Below, in pieces: positions 9,252-18,448 of a stretch of DNA of 64,000 bases. Origin of the DNA: Chromohalobacter marismortui (GTDB lineage Bacteria > Pseudomonadota > Gammaproteobacteria > Pseudomonadales > Halomonadaceae); assembly GCF_004364315.1 (NCBI RefSeq), contig NZ_SOBR01000003.1:248001-312000 (forward strand). Reading direction: 5' to 3'. The position numbers and the translations under genes are program-made. The notes under the pieces are model-generated. The model was not told where the DNA came from. It did not search any database and saw only the letters and a list, made by a program, of their open reading frames with translations. How positions within the stretch are numbered: the stretch's first letter is position 1; each line of letters starts with the position of its first letter.

Positions 9252-10298
9252 ATGCGCAAGATCCTCCACGCCGATTGCGACTGCTTCTATGCCGCCGTGG
9301 AAATGCGCGACGATCCGACGTTACGCGACATTCCTCTGGCAATCGGCGGCAGCCCCGAGACGCGTGGCGTTGTCGCCACCTGCAACTACCCCGCGCGCGC
9401 CTTCGGCATCCATTCGGCGATGCCCATGGCGCGTGCCATGCGTTTGTGTCCGCACTTGACCCGGCTTTCTCCGGACTTCGAAAAGTACCGTGACGTGTCG
9501 GCCTGCATTCAGGCACTTTTCCATGAGCTGACGCCACTGGTGGAGCCCTTGTCCCTCGACGAGGCGTATCTGGACGTCAGCGAGGTCACACGCTTCCAGG
9601 GAAGCGCGACATGGATGGCCAGATGGCTCAAGCAGGAAGCGCTGGCGAGAACGGGCATCGTCATCTCTGTGGGAGCGGCGCCCAGCAAGTTTCTCGCCAA
9701 GCTGGCCAGCGACTGGGACAAACCGGATGGACTCCGAGTGATCGCTCCCGATGAAGTCGAGCCTTTTCTCCTCGCGTTGCCCGTCAAGCAGTTGCACGGT
9801 GTCGGCCCGGCGACGGCGGCCAAGCTCGAGGCACTACAGATCGTCACCTGCCGTGACCTGCGCGAATGGCCGCTCGAATCTCTGATCGACCGCTTCGGCA
9901 AGTTCGGACGACGGCTATTCGAGCTGGCACGTGGCATCGACGAGCGCCCGGTACAGATCGAGCGTGAACGCAAGTCCGTCAGCGTGGAAACCACCTATCA
10001 CCGCGACCTGCCCGATCTAGCCAGTTGCCACGACGCACTCGCACCGCTCGTTGAGCGCTTGATGACGCGTCTGACGCGACATGGCTCGCCGGACATTCAA
10101 AAACTGTTCGTCAAGGTTCGCTTCAACGATTTCAGCAGTACGACCCTGGAAGCGGCGGGTCGCGAGGCGCTGGCAGTACGCTTTCAGGCCTTACTCGACG
10201 GGGCCTGGGCGCGCGGCGAGCGCCCCGTGCGCCTGCTCGGGGTCGGCGTGCGACTGACCCCCGAGGCGCAGCAACGACAGATGACCCTCTTCGACTGA
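9252..10298 (+). CDS. dinB: DNA polymerase IV (Y-family, translesion)
   Basis: A 348-residue Y-family polymerase. The N-terminal metal-binding motif is HADCDCFYAAVEMRDDP, the second acidic motif is LSLDEAYLDVS, and the fingers/little-finger domains follow. The C-terminus QMTLFD is a canonical beta-clamp-binding motif. The start MRKILHADCD at 9252 is set by homology; the ribosome-binding site is weak, which may mean coupling to lexA. A lexA-dinB pair places this polymerase under SOS control; Pseudomonas has sulA after lexA instead. Confidence 0.96.
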   Translation: MRKILHADCDCFYAAVEMRDDPTLRDIPLAIGGSPETRGVVATCNYPARAFGIHSAMPMARAMRLCPHLTRLSPDFEKYRDVSACIQALFHELTPLVEPLSLDEAYLDVSEVTRFQGSATWMARWLKQEALARTGIVISVGAAPSKFLAKLASDWDKPDGLRVIAPDEVEPFLLALPVKQLHGVGPATAAKLEALQIVTCRDLREWPLESLIDRFGKFGRRLFELARGIDERPVQIERERKSVSVETTYHRDLPDLASCHDALAPLVERLMTRLTRHGSPDIQKLFVKVRFNDFSSTTLEAAGREALAVRFQALLDGAWARGERPVRLLGVGVRLTPEAQQRQMTLFD

Positions 10299-10307
10299 CC
10301 CTCACCT

Positions 10308-11162
10308 TCAAGCAAACACGACCGTCTTGTTGCCATGGATCAAGACACGATCCTGCAAATGCCAGCGTAGCCCCCGCGCCAGCACGGCCTTTTCGACGTC
10401 ACGCCCCAGGCGCACCAGGTCCTCGGCGGTATGGCAGTGCGTCACGCGCTGGATGTCTTGCTCAATGATGGGGCCCGCGTCGAGTTCTTCGGTGACATAA
10501 TGGCACGTCGCGCCGATCAGCTTGACACCCCGCGCATAGGCCTGATGGTACGGCTTGGCGCCAGCGAACGAGGGCAGGAAGCTGTGATGAATATTGATGA
10601 TTCGGCCGGCGTATCGCTGACACAGGTTGGGCGGCAAGATCTGCATGTAGCGCGCCAGTACTACCGTATCCGCCCGCGCCTCTTCGACCAGTGCCTCCAC
10701 CCGAGCAAACGCCGCCGCCTTGTCGTCTGCATCGACGGGCACATGATGGAATGGAATGCCATGCCATTCGACCAGTGCGCGCAGCGCTTCATGATTGGAG
10801 ATCACGCAGGGGATCTCGCAGTCGAGCTCACCTGCCGTCCAGCGGTACAACAAATCGACCAGGCAGTGCGACGCGCGCGACGCCATCAGGACGACGCGCT
10901 TGGGCATAGCGGTATCGCTCAGCGCCCAGTCCATCGAAAACTCATCGGCAATGGCCGAAAAGTCGTCGCGCATCGCATCGATGCTCAGTGGCAACGACTC
11001 GGCTTTTATTTCGTAGCGCATGAAAAAGCGCCCGGTGGCCAAGTCCGAATGTTGATTGGCCTCGGTGATCCAACCACCATGACCGGCGATATAGCTGGAT
11101 ACGCGAGAGACGATGCCCACGCGGTCGGGGCACGAAACGATAAGACGATACGAATGGGACAT
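10308..11162 (-). CDS. purU: Formyltetrahydrofolate deformylase
   Basis: Hydrolyses 10-formyl-THF to THF and formate, balancing one-carbon pools and supplying formate. The 284 residues comprise an N-terminal ACT domain (YRLIVSCPDRVGIVSRVSSY) and a formyl-transferase fold with NIHHSFLPSFAGAKPYHQAY and GATCHYVTEELDAGPIIEQ. The ATG at 11162 is chosen by homology; an in-frame ATG at 11174 has AGGA too close in front. It converges with dinB with only 9 bases between the stops. Confidence 0.93.
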   Translation of the reverse strand: MSHSYRLIVSCPDRVGIVSRVSSYIAGHGGWITEANQHSDLATGRFFMRYEIKAESLPLSIDAMRDDFSAIADEFSMDWALSDTAMPKRVVLMASRASHCLVDLLYRWTAGELDCEIPCVISNHEALRALVEWHGIPFHHVPVDADDKAAAFARVEALVEEARADTVVLARYMQILPPNLCQRYAGRIINIHHSFLPSFAGAKPYHQAYARGVKLIGATCHYVTEELDAGPIIEQDIQRVTHCHTAEDLVRLGRDVEKAVLARGLRWHLQDRVLIHGNKTVVFA

Positions 11163-11333
11163 GCGCGCTACCATCAATCCTGAAATGAGGCAGTGATCGG
11201 CGTCTCATCGAGGAAGACGCGTCTCACCAAAGGGCGCCTATTGTAGCGAATTCGGTGATCACAAGAAGCCTCGATTGTGGCCGCACCGGGGCATCCCGTA
11301 TAGTGTTGGACATCTTCACGTCAAGGGATAACG

Positions 11334-13016
11334 ATGTCCCAATCACGCATCCAGATACGCGCTCGCCGCAAGCCTCCCCTGCGGATACTGCCCCTCGGTG
11401 GCTGCGGTGAAATCGGCATGAACTTCACTCTTTACGGGCACCTTGATCACTGGATCGTGGTCGATTGCGGCATGATGATTCGCCAGGATCTCCCGCAGGC
11501 GCCCTTGCAAGTCCCCAATGTCGATCTCTTGCCTTCTCAGGGTATCGTTCCTCAGGCCATCTTCGTCACGCACGGACATGAAGATCACATCGGTGCGATT
11601 GCCTGGCTGTGGCCACGTTGGCAATGCCCCATTCATGCCACGCCACTGGCCGCCGGCTTGCTGCACCTACGCTTCGCCGAGCAGCAACTGCCCACCGATG
11701 CGATTCACGTCATCACGCCCGACGACGCCACGCAAAGCGGCCCTTTCGATGTACGCTTCTTGCCAGTGCCGCACTCGATTCCCGAAAGCTGTGCCCTGCT
11801 ATTGGCGACCCCCGATCATCGTATCCTGCACACCGGTGACTGGAAACTCGATTCCGAGCCCTTGATCGGTGCCCCCGCATGTCCGCAGCGTTTCCAGGCG
11901 CTGGCGCCTATTGATCTCGTCGTCGGCGATTCCACCAACGCCCCCATCCCCGGACATTCACGCAGCGAGGGCGAGGTCGCACGCGCACTTGAAGCGACGA
12001 TCGACGCCTGCCCCGGCCGTGTGATCGTCAGTTGCTTCGCCAGCAACCTGGCCCGCATTCTGGCCCTGGGCCGCGCTGCCAAGGCGTGCGGACGACGCGT
12101 CAGCCTCATGGGGCGTTCGATGGAGCGTATGGTGAATGTCGCGCGAGGACTTGGCTATCTAGAGGACTTCCCCACCCTGGTGCCCGTTCGCGACCTTGGC
12201 TATCTACCCCCCGAAGAAGTCCTGATCATCGCCACCGGTAGCCAGGGAGAGCCACGCTCCGCCCTGTCTCGCCTGGCTCAGGGGCAACATGCTGATTTCG
12301 AGCTCCAGCCCGGCGACAGCGTGATTTTTTCGGCCAAGGCGATCCCCGGCAACGAACTGCTGATCGAGCGATTACAGGCAGGACTCAAGCGCGCCCGCAT
12401 CACGCTTTACGATGAGCGCCATCATCCCGAACTGCATGCCTCGGGGCATCCTGCACAGGACGAATTGCAACGTCTTTATGGCTGGCTTGCGCCCAAATAT
12501 CTGCTGCCCGTGCACGGTGAGTCTCAGCACCAACTGGCGCATCGTCGCCTGGCGAAATCACTGGGCATCGAAGTGCCCTGGATACCTCGCAATGGTGATA
12601 TGCTCCGCTTCGATAACGACGGTCTGACCTGCCTCGAGCGCCATCCCCTGGCACCGCATATCGTGACCCAGAATCGCATACATCCCCTGGAAGGATTGCG
12701 CGCGCCCAGCATGTCGAGCATGCACCATCGCAGCGGCATCTTGAGCCTGACGCTGCCGGTCATTCGCCAGCCATCGGGATGGGCACGCGTGGGACGTTTA
12801 TTGTGGGATACGAGCCACGACCTGGCGCTGGACGATACGGCGCTCGCCGACTGGCTCGACGATCAACTACCCCTTCACGAGGCGGATACCATCGCGGCAT
12901 TACGCCAACGGCTACACGCCCCCTTGATGCATTGGCTCAATGAGCATCTGCGACATCTCCCCGAGGTCCACCTGCATATCATGGCGGCGGAAGAAACCTC
13001 GTCGATCGATGGGTGA
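11334..13016 (+). CDS. RNase J-family metallo-beta-lactamase ribonuclease
   Basis: A 560-residue beta-CASP/metallo-beta-lactamase nuclease. RILPLGGCGEIGMN opens the fold, and the zinc motif HGHEDH is at 80-85. Family blocks follow in order: PVPHSIPES, HTGDWKLD, GDSTNAPIPGHSRSE, VSCFASNLARI, MGRSMERM, IIATGSQGEPRSAL, LHASGHPAQDEL and LPVHGES. These are characteristic of RNase J, which has 5'-3' exo- and endo-RNase activity, rather than of CPSF-type or tRNase Z enzymes. AAGGGATAACG precedes the ATG. RNase J is unusual in gammaproteobacteria, which rely on RNase E. Confidence 0.85.
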   Translation: MSQSRIQIRARRKPPLRILPLGGCGEIGMNFTLYGHLDHWIVVDCGMMIRQDLPQAPLQVPNVDLLPSQGIVPQAIFVTHGHEDHIGAIAWLWPRWQCPIHATPLAAGLLHLRFAEQQLPTDAIHVITPDDATQSGPFDVRFLPVPHSIPESCALLLATPDHRILHTGDWKLDSEPLIGAPACPQRFQALAPIDLVVGDSTNAPIPGHSRSEGEVARALEATIDACPGRVIVSCFASNLARILALGRAAKACGRRVSLMGRSMERMVNVARGLGYLEDFPTLVPVRDLGYLPPEEVLIIATGSQGEPRSALSRLAQGQHADFELQPGDSVIFSAKAIPGNELLIERLQAGLKRARITLYDERHHPELHASGHPAQDELQRLYGWLAPKYLLPVHGESQHQLAHRRLAKSLGIEVPWIPRNGDMLRFDNDGLTCLERHPLAPHIVTQNRIHPLEGLRAPSMSSMHHRSGILSLTLPVIRQPSGWARVGRLLWDTSHDLALDDTALADWLDDQLPLHEADTIAALRQRLHAPLMHWLNEHLRHLPEVHLHIMAAEETSSIDG

Positions 13017-13027
13017 CCCGGCAATAA

Positions 13028-13051
13028 AAAACGGACCCGAAGGTCCGTTTT
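13028..13051. terminator. Bidirectional intrinsic terminator
   Basis: A perfect 10-bp stem, AAAACGGACC / GGTCCGTTTT, encloses the tetraloop CGAA. It lies between the convergent RNase J-like gene and the H-NS-like gene. A/T tracts on both sides allow termination in either direction. Confidence 0.85.
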
Positions 13052-13070
13052 GATCGTTCGAGCGTGTCGC

Positions 13071-13367
13071 TCACTGCTTGCGGTCCTTGTCTTTCTTAGG
13101 TGGACGACCTCGACGCTTGCGCGGCTGCTCGGACATCAAATCGTCCAGGGAAAGGCCCGCATCGCTCATCGCCTCACGAATTTCCGCCAACTTCCGCTCT
13201 TTTGCAGCTTCTTCCGCTTGGCGCTTGTGATCTTCCTGCTGCTTCTGCTCGATCACTTCACCGATGACTTCTGACAGCTTATGGAGCTGTTCCATGCTGA
13301 GCTGTCGCGCGGCAGCGCGAGCCACATTTTTATTTCGCGCAATGCGCTCCAGGGTGTCAGTGGACAT
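13071..13367 (-). CDS. Short H-NS-like protein with AT-hook-type tail
   Basis: A 98-residue basic protein. Residues 1-78 align with the coiled-coil oligomerisation domain of H-NS (LERIARNKNVARAAARQL then SMEQLHKLSEVIGEVIEQK; REAMSDAGLSLDDLM resembles E. coli REMLIADGIDPNELL). The usual ~45-residue DNA-binding domain (TWTGQGRTP type) is missing. The protein ends instead in RKRRGRPPKKDKDRKQ, which contains the AT-hook core RGRP. It probably binds AT-rich minor grooves or modifies a full-length H-NS/MvaT partner. GGAGGAGG precedes the ATG. It lies 177 bases downstream of moaA. Confidence 0.7.
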   Translation of the reverse strand: MSTDTLERIARNKNVARAAARQLSMEQLHKLSEVIGEVIEQKQQEDHKRQAEEAAKERKLAEIREAMSDAGLSLDDLMSEQPRKRRGRPPKKDKDRKQ

Positions 13368-13544
13368 TCGCCTCCTCCATTAAAAATAAACGACCTGCGG
13401 CAATAACGCCTTGGCGTTTTTGAAAAGTATATGACTCGAACTTGGTTTAGCAAGAAAATAATGCACTCAAGCCCCGTCGAAACCTCACGCCTTTATGGTC
13501 AGGAGACGCATCACGCTAGCGCGAATGACGCACACCGTAAAACA

Positions 13545-14534
13545 TCACCCGCCCGTCATGTTCATAAAACGCACGATATCGACATCGCCATCGGTGCGGA
13601 AATGATGGCGTTCGGGTTTCAGTGGCATGGCCTCGATGATGCGCTGTTTGAGGCGCTCGATATCCCCGGGATAACGCCGCAGAACCTCGCGCAGGTCGAC
13701 CGAGTGCTCGTTACCGAGGCACAGTAACAAGCGCCCTTCCACCGTGACCCTGACGCGGTTACAGGTATCGCAGAAATTATGGCTGTGCGGCGAGATAAAA
13801 CCGATACGCGATTCACTATCGGGCATGCGGAAATAGCGCGATGGCCCCAAGGTATTCTCGGTCGTCGGTAATAGCGCATGACGCGATGCGATCGCCGCAT
13901 GGACATCATCGCTGGAATAAAAGGTTTCTTCACGCGAATGGTCAGACACATCGCCTAGCGGCATTTCTTCGATGAAGCTGATATCCACGCCTTCTCGGCG
14001 CGCGAAATCGACCAGGTCGAGCACTTCATCGTCGTTTCGCCCCTTGAGCACGACGGCATTGAGCTTGATACGCTCGAACCCGGCATCGCGCGCGGCACGA
14101 ATACCGGCGATGACATCCTCGAGATTTCCGGTACGCGTCAAGCTGCGGAAGCGCTCGGGGTCGAGTGAATCAATGCTGATATTGAGGCGCTGCATACCGC
14201 CTGCTCGCAATGCCTTGGCATGCTTGACCAGCCCCGCGCCATTGGTCGTCATGGCGAAGTCCTTGAGCCCCGGCAGCGCGCCGACGCGCGATACCAGATC
14301 ATCGATGCCACGTCTGACCAGCGGCTCACCGCCGGTCAAACGAATCTTCTCCACGCCCAGTTCGACGAAGGCACGCGCGACTTGTTCGATCTCTTCAAGC
14401 GTCAATATCTGTGCGCGCGGTAGAAACGTCATGTCCTCGCTCATGCAGTAGACGCAGCGAAAGTCACAGCGATCCGTCACCGAGATACGTACATAACGAA
14501 TCTGGCGCTGAAAGTTGTCGATCAGCTCGGTCAT
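13545..14534 (-). CDS. moaA: GTP 3',8-cyclase (molybdopterin precursor step 1)
   Basis: Radical-SAM enzyme of 329 residues making the (8S)-3',8-cyclo-GTP intermediate of Moco synthesis. The N-terminal [4Fe-4S] motif is C23-x3-C27-x2-C30 (RCDFRCVYC), followed by the SAM-binding [13 protein letters not shown]. The second cluster uses [10 protein letters not shown]...LLLCL. The C-terminal Gly-Gly (MNMTGG) needed for catalysis is intact. GGGAGGAAGC precedes the ATG, which overlaps the moaE stop (ATGA). It is the last gene of the moe/moa operon. Confidence 0.96.
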   Translation of the reverse strand: MTELIDNFQRQIRYVRISVTDRCDFRCVYCMSEDMTFLPRAQILTLEEIEQVARAFVELGVEKIRLTGGEPLVRRGIDDLVSRVGALPGLKDFAMTTNGAGLVKHAKALRAGGMQRLNISIDSLDPERFRSLTRTGNLEDVIAGIRAARDAGFERIKLNAVVLKGRNDDEVLDLVDFARREGVDISFIEEMPLGDVSDHSREETFYSSDDVHAAIASRHALLPTTENTLGPSRYFRMPDSESRIGFISPHSHNFCDTCNRVRVTVEGRLLLCLGNEHSVDLREVLRRYPGDIERLKQRIIEAMPLKPERHHFRTDGDVDIVRFMNMTGG

Positions 14535-14989
14535 GCTTCCTCCCAACGGTCCGCAGCTCGCACGTCACTGTCACGCGCCGAGACCCAATACGTCCCGCTT
14601 GCAGTGTGTTCTTTCTTCCAGAATGGCGCACGTGTCTTGAGGTGGTCCATAAGAAAATCGCACGCATCGAATGCCGCACGTCGATGGGCACTCGCGACCA
14701 TGACCATGACGATGGGATCACTTGGCGACAAGCGGCCGACACGATGCACGATGCGTACTCCTTCGAGCGGCCAACGCGACGTCGCCTGTTCGGCAATATC
14801 GCGCAACGCCGCCTCGGTCATGCCAGGATAATGCTCCAGTGACAGGGCCTGCACATCCGGACGCTCATTGACATCGCGCACCAGGCCGGTAAAGGTCACC
14901 ACGGCACCGATATCGCAACGCCCCGCCAGCAGGTAGCGTTGCTCCTCGCCCACATCGAAGACGGAAGACTGCACGCGCACATCGATCAT
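14531..14989 (-). CDS. moaE: Molybdopterin synthase large subunit
   Basis: A 152-residue catalytic subunit that transfers sulfur from thiocarboxylated MoaD to precursor [37 protein letters not shown] and the C-terminal [10 protein letters not shown] (catalytic lysines) are the family landmarks. The start at 14989 has AGGAG 6 bases upstream; longer open frames run into the MoaD-coding region. It begins 10 bases after the moaCD stop and overlaps moaA by ATGA. Confidence 0.94.
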   Translation of the reverse strand: MIDVRVQSSVFDVGEEQRYLLAGRCDIGAVVTFTGLVRDVNERPDVQALSLEHYPGMTEAALRDIAEQATSRWPLEGVRIVHRVGRLSPSDPIVMVMVASAHRRAAFDACDFLMDHLKTRAPFWKKEHTASGTYWVSARDSDVRAADRWEEA

Positions 14990-14999
14990 GATTAGCTCC

Positions 15000-15779
15000 T
15001 CATCCTCCGGTGACCGGCGGAAAAAACGCCACTTCATCGCCCTCGCGAAGGGTTGTGTCGTCATGCGCCATGGCATGATCGACGGCACATAGAATACGCG
15101 CGGCGGACAAGGCCGCGAAGCGCGAATCCCGTGCTTCGAGTGCGGCCTTGAGACTGGCGACATCGAGACTTTTTAGCGATGCAACCGGCACTTCCACCTC
15201 TTCGGTGTCCAGTCGCTCGCGCAATTCGGCGAGAAACTTGACGCGTATTGCGGCGACGCCGACGGGCGGGGTTTCGGACGCTTCACGCGTCGCGGGGACC
15301 TCCTCGGCGGCGCGATGCCATTCACCGGACTTGCCGCCCGTCTTGTGCTCCAGGCACACGCCGTCGATCGTCATGTCCTTGTCGACCGCCTTGCACATAT
15401 CATAAAGAGTCAGGCACGCCACCGAGACCGCGGTCAGCGCCTCCATTTCCACACCAGTGCGGCCCGCCAGACGACAGCGTGACTCCACATGCACGCAGGA
15501 CGCCGCTTCGTCGAGGCGAAAATCGACACTTACCTTGGACAGCAGCAATGCATGACACAAGGGAATCAATTCATGTGTGCGCTTGGCGGCCTGAATACCG
15601 GCGATGCGTGCCGTGGCCAGCACATCCCCTTTGGGCAAGCCGCCCTCGGCCAGCAAGGCCAACGTGTCCGGGCGCATGACGATGCGTCCGCTCGCCACGG
15701 CCTCGCGCTGCGTTTCGGCTTTATCGCCGACATCCACCATGTGAGCTTCGCCACGCGCATTGAGATGGGTCAAACTCAT
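15000..15779 (-). CDS. MoaC-MoaD fusion: cyclic pyranopterin monophosphate synthase plus molybdopterin synthase small subunit
   Basis: One 259-residue frame encodes two usually separate proteins. Residues 1 to about 157 are MoaC, with [36 protein letters not shown] and [18 protein letters not shown]. After a linker of about 20 residues, rich in E, P, A and T, residues 178-259 are a complete MoaD ([14 protein letters not shown] ... [15 protein letters not shown]). It ends in the Gly-Gly that MoeB/MoaE chemistry requires. No stop or frameshift separates them. The start overlaps the moeA stop (ATGA). The fusion would supply cPMP synthesis and the sulfur carrier in a 1:1 ratio. Confidence 0.93.
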   Translation of the reverse strand: MSLTHLNARGEAHMVDVGDKAETQREAVASGRIVMRPDTLALLAEGGLPKGDVLATARIAGIQAAKRTHELIPLCHALLLSKVSVDFRLDEAASCVHVESRCRLAGRTGVEMEALTAVSVACLTLYDMCKAVDKDMTIDGVCLEHKTGGKSGEWHRAAEEVPATREASETPPVGVAAIRVKFLAELRERLDTEEVEVPVASLKSLDVASLKAALEARDSRFAALSAARILCAVDHAMAHDDTTLREGDEVAFFPPVTGG

Positions 15780-17047
15780 GTCAGGTCACCGAACGGTTGT
15801 ATCGTCACCGGCGTACCCGCCTCGACGGCGGCACACTCGTCTCCGATTTCGATAAGGCAATTGGCCGCCACCATCGAGCTGAGGATGCCCGACCCTTGAC
15901 GGCCCGTGGTCCGCACCGAGAGCTGGCCGGCCTCATCCACGGTATAGATACCGCGATGAAAATCGACACGTCCGGCGCGGCTTTTCAATGGCTCGCCGGC
16001 CAGCGCCGTGAGACGTGACGGCTGCCAAGCGCGCTCTCCCTGCATGCGCCGGAGCATGGGTTGAACGAATTGCAAGAACGTCACCATGACCGCCACAGGG
16101 TTGCCGGGCAGCCCGAAGAAAGGCACCGTCACCCCTCCCGTTCGATGGATACGACCGAACGCCAAGGGTCTTCCGGGGCGCATGGCGATCCGCCACAACC
16201 CCAGCTCGCCGATGGCGGTTAGCGCGGGCTTGACCCAGTCGGCTTGCCCCACCGATACGCCGCCGCTGGTCACCACCATATCCGCCTCGCGGGCCGCCGC
16301 CGACAGAGAGGCACGCATGCTGTCCAGATCGTCCCGCAGAATGCCCAGGTCGATGACCTCGCATCCCAAGCGGCTCAGCAAGCCATGTAACGAAAAACGA
16401 TTGGTATCGTAGATACCGGCGGGTGGCAACGCCTCGCCCGGCGCCGTGACTTCATCGCCGGTGGAAAACACGGCCACACGGAGTGGGCGAAACACCTCGA
16501 TCTCCGCATACCCCAGCGAGGCCAGCAGCCCCACGTGCTGCGGCCGCAATCGTGTACCTATCCCCAGCGCACGCTGGCCGCGCGCCAGGTCTTCGCCGGC
16601 CTGGCGCACGTTCTGCCCACGCCGCACTCGTTCGGGTCGTGCGACACGCATGCGCCCGGCGTTGTCGACATCGGCGAGCTGCTCGCTCATGACCACGGTA
16701 TCGGCACCATCCGGCAGCGGTGCGCCAGTGGTAATCCTCACCGCCTCACCTGGCGCCAGCGATGTCGTCAACCGCGTACCCGCCAGGACATCAGCGACCA
16801 CATCCACGAGCATAGCGCCTGCCGGTGCCTCGTCGGGCCATGCCAACGCGATGCCGTCCATCGCAGCATTGGTATTTTGCGGCACGTCGATTGGCGACAT
16901 GACATCCACCGCCAACACCCGACCGCAGGCCGCCTCCAAGCCGATCCGCTGCCTGGCAACCGTCGGCGGCGCCATCTCAGCCAGCGCTGCGAGGGTCTCG
17001 TCGACGCTGAGCATGCGCTCGCCCAACTCGAAACAGGATAAGGTCAT
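15776..17047 (-). CDS. moeA: Molybdopterin molybdenumtransferase
   Basis: A 423-residue protein that inserts molybdate into adenylated molybdopterin. [61 protein letters not shown] and [15 protein letters not shown] are the MoeA signatures in order. The ATG at 17047 overlaps the mobB stop (ATGA), and its stop overlaps the moaCD start, so the chain is tightly coupled. Confidence 0.96.
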   Translation of the reverse strand: MTLSCFELGERMLSVDETLAALAEMAPPTVARQRIGLEAACGRVLAVDVMSPIDVPQNTNAAMDGIALAWPDEAPAGAMLVDVVADVLAGTRLTTSLAPGEAVRITTGAPLPDGADTVVMSEQLADVDNAGRMRVARPERVRRGQNVRQAGEDLARGQRALGIGTRLRPQHVGLLASLGYAEIEVFRPLRVAVFSTGDEVTAPGEALPPAGIYDTNRFSLHGLLSRLGCEVIDLGILRDDLDSMRASLSAAAREADMVVTSGGVSVGQADWVKPALTAIGELGLWRIAMRPGRPLAFGRIHRTGGVTVPFFGLPGNPVAVMVTFLQFVQPMLRRMQGERAWQPSRLTALAGEPLKSRAGRVDFHRGIYTVDEAGQLSVRTTGRQGSGILSSMVAANCLIEIGDECAAVEAGTPVTIQPFGDLT

Positions 17048-17610
17048 GACGTCTCCCGAGGACCACGGCGCATCTCGGGCCAGCGTGGCGGCCATGCCCG
17101 CACCCAGTCGACCAGGGCGTCATGATCGTCCATCGGCAAGCGCTCGACTCCGTCCGGCAGCACCATATTATCGGGCGTCGCCACCGCCCGCACCCAGGGG
17201 TCATCGGCCGCCATCAGCGGCTTTTCCAAGGCTTCGCGATGCAGCTCCAGCTTGGGCAAAGGCCAGGCTTTGAAGCCTTCGACCAGGATCAGATCCGGCG
17301 CCAAGGGCAAGACATGAGGGATCAGCGCCGCGAGATCGGCTTCCTCGCGATCGGGCGTTTCCATCATCAAGGCAAAACGCTTGCCCGAGGCCACCAGCAT
17401 CGGCGTCGCGCCAGCCTGACGCAGGCGGTAGCTATCCTTGCCGGGGCGATCGATATCGAAGGCGTGATGGGCATGCTTGATCACGGCCACTTGCATTCCC
17501 GCATCGGCTAGCCTGGGCAACAGTGCCTCGAGCAGCGTCGTCTTGCCGGTCCCGCTCCAGGCGGCGATACCCAACAGTGGCGTGTCTAGCGCATCAAGCG
17601 ATAACGTCAT
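17044..17610 (-). CDS. mobB: Molybdopterin-guanine dinucleotide biosynthesis adaptor
   Basis: A 188-residue GTP-binding accessory protein for bis-MGD formation. The P-loop is GIAAWSGTGKTTLLEALLP. VIKHAHHAFDIDRPGKDSY and LILVEGFKAWPLPKLELHR are typical MobB blocks. It starts a four-gene chain with moeA, moaCD and moaE, all joined by overlaps or a 10-base gap. About 140 bases separate it from mobA upstream; nothing distinct was seen there. Confidence 0.93.
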   Translation of the reverse strand: MTLSLDALDTPLLGIAAWSGTGKTTLLEALLPRLADAGMQVAVIKHAHHAFDIDRPGKDSYRLRQAGATPMLVASGKRFALMMETPDREEADLAALIPHVLPLAPDLILVEGFKAWPLPKLELHREALEKPLMAADDPWVRAVATPDNMVLPDGVERLPMDDHDALVDWVRAWPPRWPEMRRGPRETS

Positions 17611-17752
17611 CGCGTCTCGTCGTCCTCTTGCAAATCATCGAGGGAATCATCAGTGAGTAATGCAACGCAACAAACATGCCGAGGGCTCGCCATTGATACG
17701 ATGGTGGATCGCCTTGGTTCTCCGAAAATCACATGGCGCGATAGCTACCGCG

Positions 17753-18352
17753 TCAAAACGATCCATCAGCGCGCCAATGTCGCTCCATAACGTCACGGTC
17801 AGCGGGGGAGTTGAGATTGGCGAACGCCTCGGGCTGATCGGAAAAGTCGACATGGCACCAGGGATGGCGCGCATACCAGCGATCTATCTTGCGTTCGCCA
17901 TCGCGCAGGGCCGCCCCGAGATCGTCGCGCAGCGTGGTATCGATCAAGGCCACCACGGGATGCGCCCGCTGACCATCGTGCGCGACCGCGATACGCTGCT
18001 CGCCGCGTCCCTGCTGCAAGCGCAGCGCCAGATCCACCGGCAGCGCCGGAGAGTCGCAGGGCACGAATAACGCCCACGGCGTTTCCACGGCACATAACGC
18101 GCTCCACATGCCCATCAGCGGTCCGTGATAACCGGTCTCACGGTCGCCGATGAGCGGGTAGCCCAGCGCACGATAGCGCTCCAGGCTGCGATTGGCATTG
18201 ATCGCGATGCGCCCCACCTGAGGCACCAAACGGTTCACCACATGCGTGATCAAGGGTTGCCCCGCAAACGGTTCCCAGCCTTTATCGCGGCCACCCATGC
18301 GACGCCCTTCCCCACCCGCCAAGATGACCGCGGTCACGTCCTCTTCGTGCAT
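17753..18352 (-). CDS. mobA: Molybdenum cofactor guanylyltransferase
   Basis: A 199-residue nucleotidyltransferase that attaches GMP to Mo-molybdopterin. The N-terminal VTAVILAGGEGRRMGGRDKG is the nucleotide-binding signature. FVPCDSPALP, HPVVALIDT and ANLNSPADRD follow as in MobA. The start at 18352 is supported by AGGAG 8 bases upstream. It lies between the tungstate transporter genes and mobB on the same strand. Confidence 0.94.
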   Translation of the reverse strand: MHEEDVTAVILAGGEGRRMGGRDKGWEPFAGQPLITHVVNRLVPQVGRIAINANRSLERYRALGYPLIGDRETGYHGPLMGMWSALCAVETPWALFVPCDSPALPVDLALRLQQGRGEQRIAVAHDGQRAHPVVALIDTTLRDDLGAALRDGERKIDRWYARHPWCHVDFSDQPEAFANLNSPADRDVMERHWRADGSF

Positions 18353-18448
18353 GCCTATCACTCCTGCACTGGCTATTATGTCCACCATCATACGCAGCTT
18401 GGATGCACACGCCGAGCCACTTCCCCAATGCGTGCGGCGAGGAAGGCG

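Noticed and set aside
13404-13417. AACGCCTTGGCGTT followed by T-run as a rightward terminator
   Set aside because: No rightward gene ends here; it lies upstream of the H-NS-like gene, and the stem of about 5 bp is weak on the minus strand.
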